Of a stretch of DNA of 64,000 bases, positions 28,057 to 37,510 are shown piece after piece. How positions within the stretch are numbered: the first letter of the stretch is position 1; the number at the start of each line of letters is the position of its first letter. A model generated the notes under the pieces. The model saw only the letters and a program-made list of their open reading frames with translations, ran no database searches and was not told the DNA's origin. The position numbers and the translations under genes are program-made. Source of the stretch: Strigamia acuminata. Lineage: Eukaryota; Arthropoda; Chilopoda; Geophilomorpha; Linotaeniidae. The stretch lies in the NCBI GenBank assembly GCA_949358305.1, contig CASHSZ010000058.1:62001-126000 (forward strand), given 5' to 3'.

Positions 28057-28930
28057 ATTTACATGTATTTTAACCAAAATACAGAGAATTACTTTGAAAA
28101 GTGATAATCTTGCGTAATTACGAAGGTACGAGACTTACGAGGTGTGATTAAACCTCGAACCCGACAATTAATAGGGAATAAAATTCCCAGGGTTCATTGC
28201 ACACAAACACTTCGTTAAACACACGGATATAAGTGACTTCGTCCCTTCGTCCTCTTCACTTTTCGACTCGAGATTTCAACGCTAATTCATTTAGCCGACT
28301 TCAAACCAGGAAAACTAACTTCTAATTGTAAGTAGTTTTCGTTAATATTCTTTGACTAAAGAATTAAAAAATTGTTCGCAACAATTGGAAAATATCGGCG
28401 TCCCGATAAAAAGTTATAAATTCACGTGTATTATAAGCGTGAATCGGCATTAAATCACTCTGGAAGTTTAGCTATTCAGTCGAATAGTTGGGTTAAATTT
28501 AATAATTATTTATTAAGTTTAAGTACGTGGGCACTAATTATTTAAATCAAGTCGCGGTCGAGGCTTGCATAAATTATTTAGCGGTGAATTTTCGATTTGA
28601 GATATTTATTAGACTAAGTGTTAATTAATTAATACGAAAGTTATCTTTGATATTCGAAAAGTTGGATTAAATAGTTTAAAGAAACTAAAAGGATTTTTCT
28701 TTTGAAAAATCAACAAGTTGCGATTTTTCGATGAAAATCTTTGCCGGCGAGTCCATTCTCGTGTCATAAACACAAGGGGAATGTGACTCATTAGTGTCAC
28801 GTGTTAAGGGTTATAAATAACTCGAGTTGTGTATTTTCGTTGCGAACAATACGTTTTAATTCTTTGGACTCAAGGAATGACTATTTAGTGTGGAATTATT
28901 TTTAATAAAATAATTTATTTGCGTCTGCAG
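28057..28930 (+). other. Hairpin-rich non-coding sequence; possible Gypsy-1 end and upstream region of a split gene
   Basis: This AT-rich sequence has no ORF. It holds many perfect short stems: 28138-28143/28152-28157, 28174-28179/28183-28188, 28393-28398/28403-28408, 28420-28426/28438-28444 and 28692-28699/28704-28711. A TATA-like GATATAAG lies at 28226-28233. A donor-like TT/GTAAGT lies at 28328 and an acceptor-like TCTGCAG ends at 28930, directly before an ATG. This could be the promoter, untranslated exon and intron of the ORF starting at 28931. It could also contain the 3' LTR of Gypsy-1. Confidence 0.45.
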
Positions 28931-28946
28931 ATGGGAAGTGGAAAAC
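28931..28946 (+). pseudogene. First codons of a small Ser/Arg-rich ORF, split by Copia-2
   Basis: An ATG directly after an acceptor-like CAG begins a frame that is cut after 16 bases by Copia-2 (TSD AAAAC, 28942-28946). The same frame resumes at 50626, after the right TSD, and runs to TAA at 50889-50891. The total is about 93 residues. See the second part for its content. Confidence 0.6.
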
Positions 28947-29489
28947 TGTTGGTTAAAAATAGCCCAAAGTGTGTCGATGTGATATAGGATCACATTTGAT
29001 CTTTTGTTTATTAATTATCCAAGTGTATTTGTTGTGATAATGCAATTCTCGACTTTATTTATGATTATTTATATATTTACCTCGTTTCATGTACTTAAGC
29101 ATGGAGTACCATGCATTCTCTAGTTTTTTGTTTATGTAACGCCTAATTCCGACACCAGGTGTCTTACTTGTACTTTTCACCATCCAAGATGGCCGCGCAC
29201 ACGGTTTGGTGCTTGTCTGTTTCTCTCCACCTGGAAAATGGACATTTATGTAAGATTACAATTCATTTCAGTAAAGTTTTATATTTTTAGTGCATTGCAT
29301 TTCATTTAGAGCACTTTCTGTGCTGTTGACAATTAGTTTAGGCGCATATAAGCGGCATTTGGCCGCGCGCTTTGGTCCCGACAATTTGTAGCATCGTCGC
29401 TACGTCCGTGTCAGCGACACGGCGCCTGTGCACGTTTCCACGCTTCGGTTTACACCGAATTTTGCGCTGCTCTCCTCTGCTGCCCTTCA
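28947..29489 (+). repeat. Copia-2 5' LTR
   Basis: This 543-bp LTR has TG/CA ends. YY1-like CCAAGATGGCCGC lies at 29184-29196 and a TATA-like CATATAAGCG at 29345-29354. It is about 97-98% like the Copia-1 LTR by eye. Confidence 0.93.
29345..29354 (+). promoter_or_regulatory. Copia-2 LTR TATA-like box
   Basis: CATATAAGCG sits in the LTR at the place where the Copia-3 LTR also has GCATATAAGC (35981-35990). This conservation between diverged LTRs supports a core promoter. Confidence 0.55.
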
Positions 29490-29491
29490 AT

Positions 29492-29510
29492 TGGTAGCAG
29501 AGGATGGTTT
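29492..29510 (+). other. Copia-2 primer-binding site (initiator tRNA-Met)
   Basis: TGGTAGCAGAGGATGGTTT is a perfect 19-base complement of the 3' end of a metazoan initiator tRNA-Met, two bases after the LTR. Confidence 0.87.
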
Positions 29511-29915
29511 AGCTATTCTTTTGCCACTAATTTTCGCCGAAAATTCAGCGAATTTTCGCGAATTTCGCGGCGAATTTTTCGTTTTAGGTTTACGTCGATT
29601 TCCGGCCCGATTTCCGTGAGAAGGACGTCGCCGCTACGTTACCGACGTTCCAGGGCAGTCTGTGCTGTTTTCCACGCGATCCTGCATTTAATTTCGACCA
29701 TAATTCCGCGGTCTCGCGAATTTTGGGTCAAATTTTTTATTTATTTTCAGTTTTCATCGATTTGCGACGCGACAACGCTGAAATAGCGTCTTTTCATCGA
29801 GAAACGAGACGATTCTCGCTGTGTCACACCCCGGAGTGTGCACAGTATCGACGATCTGATTTATTACGACGATTTTTTTGGCGTATTTTTGTGAAGAGCC
29901 TCATTTAATGAGAAG

Positions 29916-30227
29916 AATTTGGATTTTCGAATCCAAATTAGCGTTTTTAACGGGTTTTTCGAGAAAACCCGCTCGTGCCTTTATCACGAGCTCGCGTGAC
30001 GTTACGCGAGAGATTCATCAACTTTTCTCCTTCCCTGTCGTGAAACTTTGTTATTTTAAGATATTATTTAAGGCTTTTGGTTGGTTCCCTATTAGAATCG
30101 GCGCAGCCCTTCGGACAAGTCTGTCCAAGCTGCATTTGTATTCTAGAGTGAGGCTGAGCCCTGCGCCACCTAGTATTCCCGCGATCCCAGGCGATCTCAA
30201 AGGACACTAGGGGGACACTCACTCTAG
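29916..30227 (+). promoter_or_regulatory. Copia-2 structured leader RNA
   Basis: This has the same stems as in Copia-1 at offset +26,497. The closing stem pairs 30143-30152 with 30218-30227 and encloses the CCAGGC-loop hairpin. Because it is near identical to Copia-1 it adds little covariation evidence by itself. Confidence 0.7.
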
Positions 30228-30417
30228 GTTATCAGCTGATTGTAGCATCGGCTTCCAATTTGTGGTTTTCCGCCTCGAAAGTGTTTGTGCTTCGGTTAGT
30301 GTTTGTGATCGTGACGTCGGATTGTGAAGTGCTACGAGTGTCTTCTACTGCGCCCGTACCACTCTCTACGCCTTTGTGTTTTCGCGGTGTGCAAGGTCGA
30401 AGGATTTCCACGCAAGG

Positions 30418-33400
30418 ATGCAGAAATCCGGCTACGCGGAACCAACGGCTGGGAAATGTCCGATGCTAGGAATGAACAATTACGAACAATGGCGTCGTTC
30501 CATGTGCATGCTCTTAAAGTCAGAAGGCCTTTGGAGACATGTCACCGAAGAAAAGGAGGCCGAATATTTATTGACATTAACCCCGAAAGAGACTGAAAAA
30601 TACAAACTGAAGAAAGACAAGGCGTTGGGACACATTTATTGTCACGTGAGCGAAGCAAAACGCTCTACACTGGACAACGCCAATACCCCGAAAGAAGCTT
30701 GGGACATTTTGTCGAAAATCTTCGCTCCCAGTTCTCTGGCTCGTCAAGCAGCCATGAGATGGCAATTTCTGGGATTACACCTCGAGCCAAACGAGGATAT
30801 GGTTGATTTCGTGAGTCGCGTTAATCTGCACGTACGCCAACTACGAGACGTGGAAGAAGAAGTGTCAGATAAGCATCATGCTTACCAGTACTTACATCGT
30901 TTACCTCCGGAATATTCTCAGGCCACGTTTGCGATATACAATTGGCCCGTGGCAAATTTTACACCGGACAAAGTATCCGAACAGCTCATATCCGAATACC
31001 TTCGCCTCAAATCCGTAGGACTTCATAACGTGTCGGCGTCAGCTCACGCAGCTAATCAAAATCCGCAACAATCTCGCCAAGGTTCTCGTCCGCGTCGTCC
31101 ATTATCGCAGGTCAAATGCTTCAACTGTGACGAGATGGGTCACTATGCGAATAAGTGCCCGTATCCTAAACGCGACAACCGGAATCAACAACCGGCAGTT
31201 TCTTTCCAACGCTCTCGCAGCCAGAGCAAGAAGCGTGGCAAGAACTCGGCTCCCAAACCCGAGGACAATCGCCCGAGAGGAAGTTCTCATCCGGTTCGCA
31301 ACGCAGTGTTTTTCGTAAACGCTCCGCCGATGATTGAACGTCCCGTTGCCCATCTGATGCAGTCACATGAATGGATAGTCGACTGCGGTGCCACTGACCA
31401 TGTTTCCCACGTACGGTCGTGGTTTTCTGATTTCTCAGACATCGTCCCTTTCGACATCGAGTTGGGACAAGGGAAATCACAAGTGACTGGCCGAGGAAAT
31501 GTCCTATTGCAGACTCGTGTGGACAATTCTCCTTGCAATGTGACATTAACGAATGTGCTTTACGCTCCCAATTTTGAGGCCAATTTAATTTCCGTCTCGA
31601 GAATTGACAAGACTAGTCACCATATCCACACCTACAACGGGGAGATCAACATTCACAAATCGAACATTGCTGAAACAATTCTCAGAGCAAAGGAGAAGGG
31701 AGGATTGTATTACCTGGATGGGTTGTGTACAAATCCAACAGTTGCAGCTACGTCTTCACCGATAATTCAACAACCGCCAGTACAGACATTCGTCACGACG
31801 GAAGTTGACTTCGTGAATATTCCAAAGCCGAAGAAGCGGAAGACTATGCAACCAAACATCACGGATTTTAGGATTCAAATGCCGCCATTGCCTGCGACTG
31901 AGGTGCCAACGTCAATTTCGGTTGCCACCAATCCTTTACCCGTGCCACAATCCTTGCCCATCCACGCCAACCCTCCGACCCAATCCTACGCCAACGCTCT
32001 CCAGCACATTCCGTCTAGTCCTACACCCGTTACATCTCCTCTTCCTATCCAATCCGCTGGTAACCCTTCTCCATCACAAAAGAAGGTTATTCCAAATCCT
32101 GTCCAAACGCCAAAGAAAACCCTTGCCAATCCTGCCTCTGTGAAAGATGCAACTGGCTTGTGGCACAGTCGTCTTGGCCATTTGCACACCAATGCGATGC
32201 GATTGTTGGCAAACAACGATCAGGTATATGGACTCGAACCCGCGGAAGTATCACAGGAACTGGCGTGCAATGATTGCCGACTTGCAAAGTCCATAAGGGC
32301 TTCTCACAAGCCTGACCTGCATCCTTCAACGTCAAAGCCACTCGATCTCCTGCACATGGATGTCTGGGGGCCAAATCCGGTCCCTTCATTTGGTGGCGCA
32401 CGATTCGTTTTTACGGTTATTGATGACGCGACGCGATATACATGGATCACTCCTTTAGCCCAGAAGTCCCAAGTCTTCTCATGTTTTAAGGACTTCGTCG
32501 CCCGAGTCGAGTGTGTTGCAAACACACGCGTGAAAGCCATTCGATCTGATAGGGGCGGCGAATTCATGTCCAACGAATTTCTGCAATATCGAAAGGAAAG
32601 AGGGATCCAAGGCCAGCGAACTAACCCTTCGAGCCCTCAGATGAACGGCACAGCCGAAAGGATCAACCGAACGATGGCTGACCATCTCCGGGCTGTTCTT
32701 GAAGAAACCAAGCTTCCTGCCGGTTTATGGGCCGAAATCGCTGTCAATTTCGCATACATCAAGAACCGCAGTCCACACTCTCGTTTGAACAATCAAGTCC
32801 CATATATCCTCTGGCGCCAGCGTGCCCTCTCGCTACGTCACCTGAGGAAAGTTGGATCCAAGTGCTGGGTGCACTTTACTGCACCGGGACGCAAAAAGCT
32901 CGACCCCCGTGCTTGGGAAGGTTTCCTCGTGGGCTACGCCACTGGCACGCGTGGTTATCGAGTGTGGAACCCTATAGACAATAGCGTAACGGAATCAATC
33001 CATGTACGCATTGATGAACATCAATCATATCGGAAGTCGCTCAAAACGCGGAATGGTCATCGCCAAGAGACATTCACAGAACCCGAAGTTGGTCAACAAC
33101 AACAACAGAGAGTGTCGTTTGACGACACCATTTATTTGGATTGGCCGAAAGTCGAATCTGATGACAATTCATCGAGTGACGATGATAACGATGATGATAA
33201 TGGGAATGGATCAGTTTCGAAATCGATATCGATTCCCTGTGTTCGCCTTTCTCCGTTGAGAACGCCTGAACGTCAATTAATAGAGGCGTGTGCACTGGCA
33301 CTACCAGATTCAGCGAGTATGGGACGGTCAATATCGTATCCTATCCTTTATCAAGAAGAAGGCCAAGACACTGATGAAGATGTTGAACAGATCGGCGAAG

Positions 33401-35430
33401 AGGCAATCCAACCGGATATGCTTGAGCAATCTCAATCTCAGCATGTCTCCACAGAATCACAAGCAGGTTCTCCTGGACTTTCACCACCTGGTTCACCGTT
33501 GCGTTTTGTAACCACACGTAGAAGAGCCGGCCAGAATATTTTGCACCATACGATGCCTATCTTCGAACAAGGTGCAATGTCTCCGTTACCCCAAGGTGCA
33601 ACGTTTGTCGAAGCACCCTCGGTCGGCAAAACATCTTTCTACTGGCGCTATATCGGTGGTGACACCATTTTCCGTCGATGGGTCCGCGAAGAACATTTGC
33701 GAAAGGATCAGCGGCCCGGTTGCATCGATACCGATGTCTACTACTTTCCGGAGCCGAATCTACGGCTAAGATCCAGAAAGGAGATCGAAGAGTTTTGTAC
33801 CATGAACGACCTTCCATACGACTCGGAGCTTTTCTTTTTCGGAAGCATAGAACATACCATACCTGCGATCCCAGCAGTGCGACATGTTGTTCACCTCTGC
33901 CGAACCGAACCGACTTCTTATGCGGAAATTCCAAAATTTCAGGACGCTCCGAAATGGCGTGAGGCCATCAATGAAGAATTGGGGATTTTTAAGGAGAGGC
34001 AGATTTATCAGGAAGTTCCGAGACCACCCAATACTACAGTTTTAGGCTGTAAATGGATCTTCAAACTGAAGACGGATCTCAGCGGCGAAATAACTCGTTA
34101 TCGTGCTCGACTCGTCGCACAAGGCTTTCGCCAAACCATCGGGGTTGATTACGACGAGGTTTTTAGTCCGGTCGTGAACTTTGTTTTGATCCGACTGTTC
34201 TTCTGTCTTCTAGTCGTCCTCAGAGGATGGAAGGACGCACACCTCGACGTCAAGAGTGCATACCTGTATGGGGACCTGAAGCACAAGGTATACATGCGCA
34301 TCCCCGCAGGTGCAACTTGTACGAATCCCGGAAATGTCTGGCTGCTTGTTAAATCCCTCTACGGACTTCACCAATCAGGGAGGGAATGGTACGAGAAGTT
34401 GGATGGAACGCTTCGAGCCCTCGGTTTTCGGAAGATGCCCGCGTGCAATTGTGTGTATATTTACGGCAATTGCGCCGTCATGCTAGTTTACGTGGACGAC
34501 ATCGTACTGTTCTACGCTTCCGACACCGTGTTAACCCGAATCATCCGGCTTATCTCGTCCAAGTTCGACATAGTTAACCTTGGTCCCATCACGAGGCTAT
34601 TGGGCGTCGAGTTCATCCGAGACGCTGGGCGAACCTTCATTACGCAACGCGCCTACATTACCAAGCTCGTTAAGAAGTTCGAGGTCTCTATCAATCGCCT
34701 CGTGAAGGTTCCCGTCACACCCGGGACGACACTCGTGAAGGGGTCCACCGAAAATCTACCGGATTTTCCTTACCGATCTCTTATCGGTTCACTTCTGTTT
34801 CTTGCTTCGAGAACTCGCCCCGATATCTTATTTTCGGTCATTTCGCTGAGTCAGTTCAATACGTGTTACGACAAGACCCACATCCGAGCCCTGCTCCAAG
34901 TCCTCCAATACGTGGCCAATACCATCGACTATCGTATCGAACTTTCCGGCTGCAATTCTAGCCAATTGTGGGCTTGTACGGATGCTTCGTGGGCAAGCGA
35001 CTTGGCAACGTCCTTAAGTTTCGGCGGATTTGTAACCTTCATCGGAAATGTGCCAATTGGCTGGTCGTGCCGAAAGCAATCAACGGTCGCATGTTCAACC
35101 ATGGAAGCTGAATTCATCGCCCTGGTTGAGTGCGTTAAAGAAACATTCTGGCTCGACAACATTTTCACCGAGTTCCCGATCTTGAACAGAATATCTCGTC
35201 CTATCATCTATTCCGACGCCCTCGCAGCCATCCAGTTTACTTCGAATGACGTGGAGAATTCCAAGACTAAGCATATCCGCGTCAAATATCATTGGCTACG
35301 AGAGTGGTTTACGGCGGGATGTTTCAGTTTACATAAAGTTTCCGGTGAACAGAACATTGCGGACATTTTTACCAAATGGCTCAGTTCTGAGCGTTTGCGA
35401 TCGTTAATCTCTAAGATCTTCCGACTTTGA
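30418..35430 (+). CDS. gag-pol: Copia-2 Gag-Pol polyprotein (Ty1/copia)
   Basis: This 1,670-residue polyprotein aligns with Copia-1 codon for codon. Positions are the same: CCHC knuckle 234-247, protease DCGAT at 322, integrase D648/D711/E747, RT YVDD at 1358 (base 34489), RNase H near 1522-1600. Differences from Copia-1 are scattered substitutions, mostly in the linker between Gag-protease and integrase (about 490-570) and in the acidic linker before RT. The start at 30418 is the conserved Met; the frame is open from 30376. The ORF is not damaged by Copia-3, which entered 161 bases beyond the stop, in the 3' untranslated part. Confidence 0.95.
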   Translation: MQKSGYAEPTAGKCPMLGMNNYEQWRRSMCMLLKSEGLWRHVTEEKEAEYLLTLTPKETEKYKLKKDKALGHIYCHVSEAKRSTLDNANTPKEAWDILSKIFAPSSLARQAAMRWQFLGLHLEPNEDMVDFVSRVNLHVRQLRDVEEEVSDKHHAYQYLHRLPPEYSQATFAIYNWPVANFTPDKVSEQLISEYLRLKSVGLHNVSASAHAANQNPQQSRQGSRPRRPLSQVKCFNCDEMGHYANKCPYPKRDNRNQQPAVSFQRSRSQSKKRGKNSAPKPEDNRPRGSSHPVRNAVFFVNAPPMIERPVAHLMQSHEWIVDCGATDHVSHVRSWFSDFSDIVPFDIELGQGKSQVTGRGNVLLQTRVDNSPCNVTLTNVLYAPNFEANLISVSRIDKTSHHIHTYNGEINIHKSNIAETILRAKEKGGLYYLDGLCTNPTVAATSSPIIQQPPVQTFVTTEVDFVNIPKPKKRKTMQPNITDFRIQMPPLPATEVPTSISVATNPLPVPQSLPIHANPPTQSYANALQHIPSSPTPVTSPLPIQSAGNPSPSQKKVIPNPVQTPKKTLANPASVKDATGLWHSRLGHLHTNAMRLLANNDQVYGLEPAEVSQELACNDCRLAKSIRASHKPDLHPSTSKPLDLLHMDVWGPNPVPSFGGARFVFTVIDDATRYTWITPLAQKSQVFSCFKDFVARVECVANTRVKAIRSDRGGEFMSNEFLQYRKERGIQGQRTNPSSPQMNGTAERINRTMADHLRAVLEETKLPAGLWAEIAVNFAYIKNRSPHSRLNNQVPYILWRQRALSLRHLRKVGSKCWVHFTAPGRKKLDPRAWEGFLVGYATGTRGYRVWNPIDNSVTESIHVRIDEHQSYRKSLKTRNGHRQETFTEPEVGQQQQQRVSFDDTIYLDWPKVESDDNSSSDDDNDDDNGNGSVSKSISIPCVRLSPLRTPERQLIEACALALPDSASMGRSISYPILYQEEGQDTDEDVEQIGEEAIQPDMLEQSQSQHVSTESQAGSPGLSPPGSPLRFVTTRRRAGQNILHHTMPIFEQGAMSPLPQGATFVEAPSVGKTSFYWRYIGGDTIFRRWVREEHLRKDQRPGCIDTDVYYFPEPNLRLRSRKEIEEFCTMNDLPYDSELFFFGSIEHTIPAIPAVRHVVHLCRTEPTSYAEIPKFQDAPKWREAINEELGIFKERQIYQEVPRPPNTTVLGCKWIFKLKTDLSGEITRYRARLVAQGFRQTIGVDYDEVFSPVVNFVLIRLFFCLLVVLRGWKDAHLDVKSAYLYGDLKHKVYMRIPAGATCTNPGNVWLLVKSLYGLHQSGREWYEKLDGTLRALGFRKMPACNCVYIYGNCAVMLVYVDDIVLFYASDTVLTRIIRLISSKFDIVNLGPITRLLGVEFIRDAGRTFITQRAYITKLVKKFEVSINRLVKVPVTPGTTLVKGSTENLPDFPYRSLIGSLLFLASRTRPDILFSVISLSQFNTCYDKTHIRALLQVLQYVANTIDYRIELSGCNSSQLWACTDASWASDLATSLSFGGFVTFIGNVPIGWSCRKQSTVACSTMEAEFIALVECVKETFWLDNIFTEFPILNRISRPIIYSDALAAIQFTSNDVENSKTKHIRVKYHWLREWFTAGCFSLHKVSGEQNIADIFTKWLSSERLRSLISKIFRL

Positions 35431-35591
35431 ACTTTCACCGTAACTTTTCTCGTGACACTCTTAAGTTATTACCCGACATTGAGGATCATCGAGTTCCAGT
35501 GGGAATTTTCGGGCTTTCGTAGCGTTCTTCAATAACAGTACCCGGCTCGATGATTCGACTTTATTATTTTCCTTTTTCAATCTCATGTACA

Positions 35592-36127
35592 TGTTGGTCT
35601 ATTGGACCACCAGTTGTGTCGATGTGACATAAAATCACATTCTTATTGTTTAATTATCTAATCTCGATGTATTTATCTCGTATCTATTCATATTTAGTGA
35701 CATTCATTTATTTCAATCTCTTACATTGGTTTATTACTGTTTAACACACAGTATCATGCTGTGTCCAGTGTTTCCTATTAATTCTCAATTTATTTGATTA
35801 TATAATTCCAATTCACGACACCAGGTGTCGTTCTTGTATCACTTGCTTTTCCAAGATGGCGGCGACCAGCGCCTGGCTCTCGCCTCATGGTTATTCATGT
35901 ATTTTCCAACTCATATGTGAGTATTTCGTATTGATTAAACTTATTTTATGCTTTTAAGCATTCATTTATCATTTCTCACGGCATATAAGCGAATATCGCG
36001 GCCGTTACGTTTACATTTCGTCCTTGAAGTCGCCCATACGCGCGTACGAGGCGTACGACGCGTTTTTGCTCATTTGCGCCCGAGATTTCGAGCATTTTTG
36101 GTTGTTTTCCTCTGCTGCCAACCTACA
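35592..36127 (+). repeat. Copia-3 5' LTR
   Basis: This 536-bp LTR carries the same palindrome GACACCAGGTGTC as Copia-1/2 and a YY1 consensus-like CCAAGATGGCGGC at 35851-35863. A TATA-like GCATATAAGC is at 35981-35990. The 3' copy is 49477-50012. Confidence 0.93.
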
Positions 36128-36129
36128 AT

Positions 36130-36148
36130 TGGTAGCAGAGGATGGTTT
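36130..36148 (+). other. Copia-3 primer-binding site (initiator tRNA-Met)
   Basis: TGGTAGCAGAGGATGGTTT begins two bases after the LTR and is a perfect match to the expected initiator-Met complement. Confidence 0.87.
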
Positions 36149-36719
36149 TCATCCTTTGCACGCTTATTTTCCACTAACCGCTGCAGAAATTTGCGTTTTT
36201 CGCGATTTTCGCGGCAATTTTTGTATTTTCAGGTGTTCGCGACGATTTTCGCTATTTTCGGGACGTTTCACGCCGCCGAATCAACCCTGGATGCATACAA
36301 CGTCACGACGACGTTGTACACCAATTGTTTTCACCATTTATCGCTGAAAATTTCGCGAGTTTCGCGAATTTTCGTGCGAATTTATATTTTCAGATTTTTC
36401 GTCATTTTCGAGCTGGATTTTCGCGTTTTGAACGTCGACAACGTGTCAACGACGTTCCCAGGCAGTTTGTACTGCACACTACACGATTCTCCAGCTAATT
36501 TCGTCCGAAATTGTGCGGTCTCGCAAATTTCGAGGCGAATTTTCATATTTTTCAGAATTTCGACGATTTTCTTTTACGACAACGTCGACGAGACGTTTTA
36601 CAACGAGAAACGAGACGATTCTCGCTTCATGCATCCCGGCGTGCATGTAGTATCGCCGATTTTTGATTATTACGACGTTTTCAACGCTTTAAGTGAAGAG
36701 CCTCGATTTATTCGAGAAG

Positions 36720-37014
36720 AATTCGGTTTTTCGAAGCCGAATTGCGCTTTTCTAGCGGGTTTTTCGAGAAAACCTGTCTCGTGCTTTGCCGCGAGCCCGT
36801 GTGACCTTCCACGGGGGATTCATCAACTTTCTCCTTCCCTGTCGATTTTATTTGTTAGTTATAAGATAATTTTAAGTTTTTGGTGTGGGCCAATATTAGA
36901 ATCGCCGCAGCCCTTGGGACAGTCGTCTCAGCTGTGGTTGTATTCTTTGACAAGGCTGAGCCCTGCCTCACCTAACGTTTCCGTGGCCCCAGGTGGCTTG
37001 CAAAGGGCGTTAGG
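36720..37014 (+). promoter_or_regulatory. Copia-3 structured leader RNA, interrupted by Copia-4
   Basis: Stems correspond to those of Copia-1 but with other bases: 36720-36729/36734-36743 (TTCG loop), 36796-36801/36810-36815, 36971-36976/37009-37014, and GGCC/GGCT around the loop CCAGGT (36985-36998). The left half of the closing stem is 36945-36954 (CTTTGACAAG). Its partner, CTTGTCAAAG, now lies at 44046-44055, beyond Copia-4. So Copia-4 broke this RNA structure. Confidence 0.75.
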
Positions 37015-37016
37015 GG

Positions 37017-37493
37017 TAAAGCGATTTCCTGGCCAAAACATCGGTTAGAAAGGAATTGACGAGTGTCTAAACAGGTGCGCGACACCGACATGCGTGCGCC
37101 ATGTTTAATATCACATAAAAGTGTACACGCTTCGAGGCTAACAACTGCACTCGGAAAAATAGGATAAATCATTGTTGGATTTCAATGATTTGTCCTTTAC
37201 ATTATAAAATAAAAGCAATGACATTCATAATCGATAACTAAGCAATAATAACAATACAGGACTCGCTCTTTTGAGCAGACGATGTTATCAGCGCATGCTG
37301 CTAAATGGAAACGTTCAACCGCGGTACAGAACCAGCATTAATAAAAATCGAGATCGATTGAACGCGACATCGAGACATTAAATAGCAGCACATTCATTAC
37401 ACATATCCGGAAAGTGTGTAATGTAAATATTCACAAACTATACAATATGGCGACAAACAACCAAACACACAATATTTCCACCACAACTCAATA
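37017..37493 (-). repeat. Copia-4 3' LTR
   Basis: This 477-bp LTR is next to the end of gag-pol. A polypurine tract (AAAGGGGGATA in element direction, 37494-37504) touches it. An ATGGCG motif lies near 37447 (plus strand). Confidence 0.92.
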
Positions 37494-37510
37494 TATCCCC
37501 CTTTGTTTGG

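Larger units (their letters stand above)
1..28930 (+). mobile_element. Gypsy-1: oldest Ty3/gypsy LTR element, partial and interrupted
   Basis: This element is inferred from a gag ORF (796-2449 plus 9711-10342) and a pol ORF (10339-14538) that become continuous once Copia-1 is removed. Gypsy-2 sits in its 3' non-coding part at 14711-14714. Domain order is Gag, protease, RT, RNase H, integrase, which is the Ty3/gypsy order. I could not match the first 795 bases to the sequence after pol, so LTR borders are unresolved: the 5' LTR may begin before the window, and the true 3' end lies somewhere in 28057-28930. It is the oldest layer because other elements are inserted into it. Confidence 0.8.
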
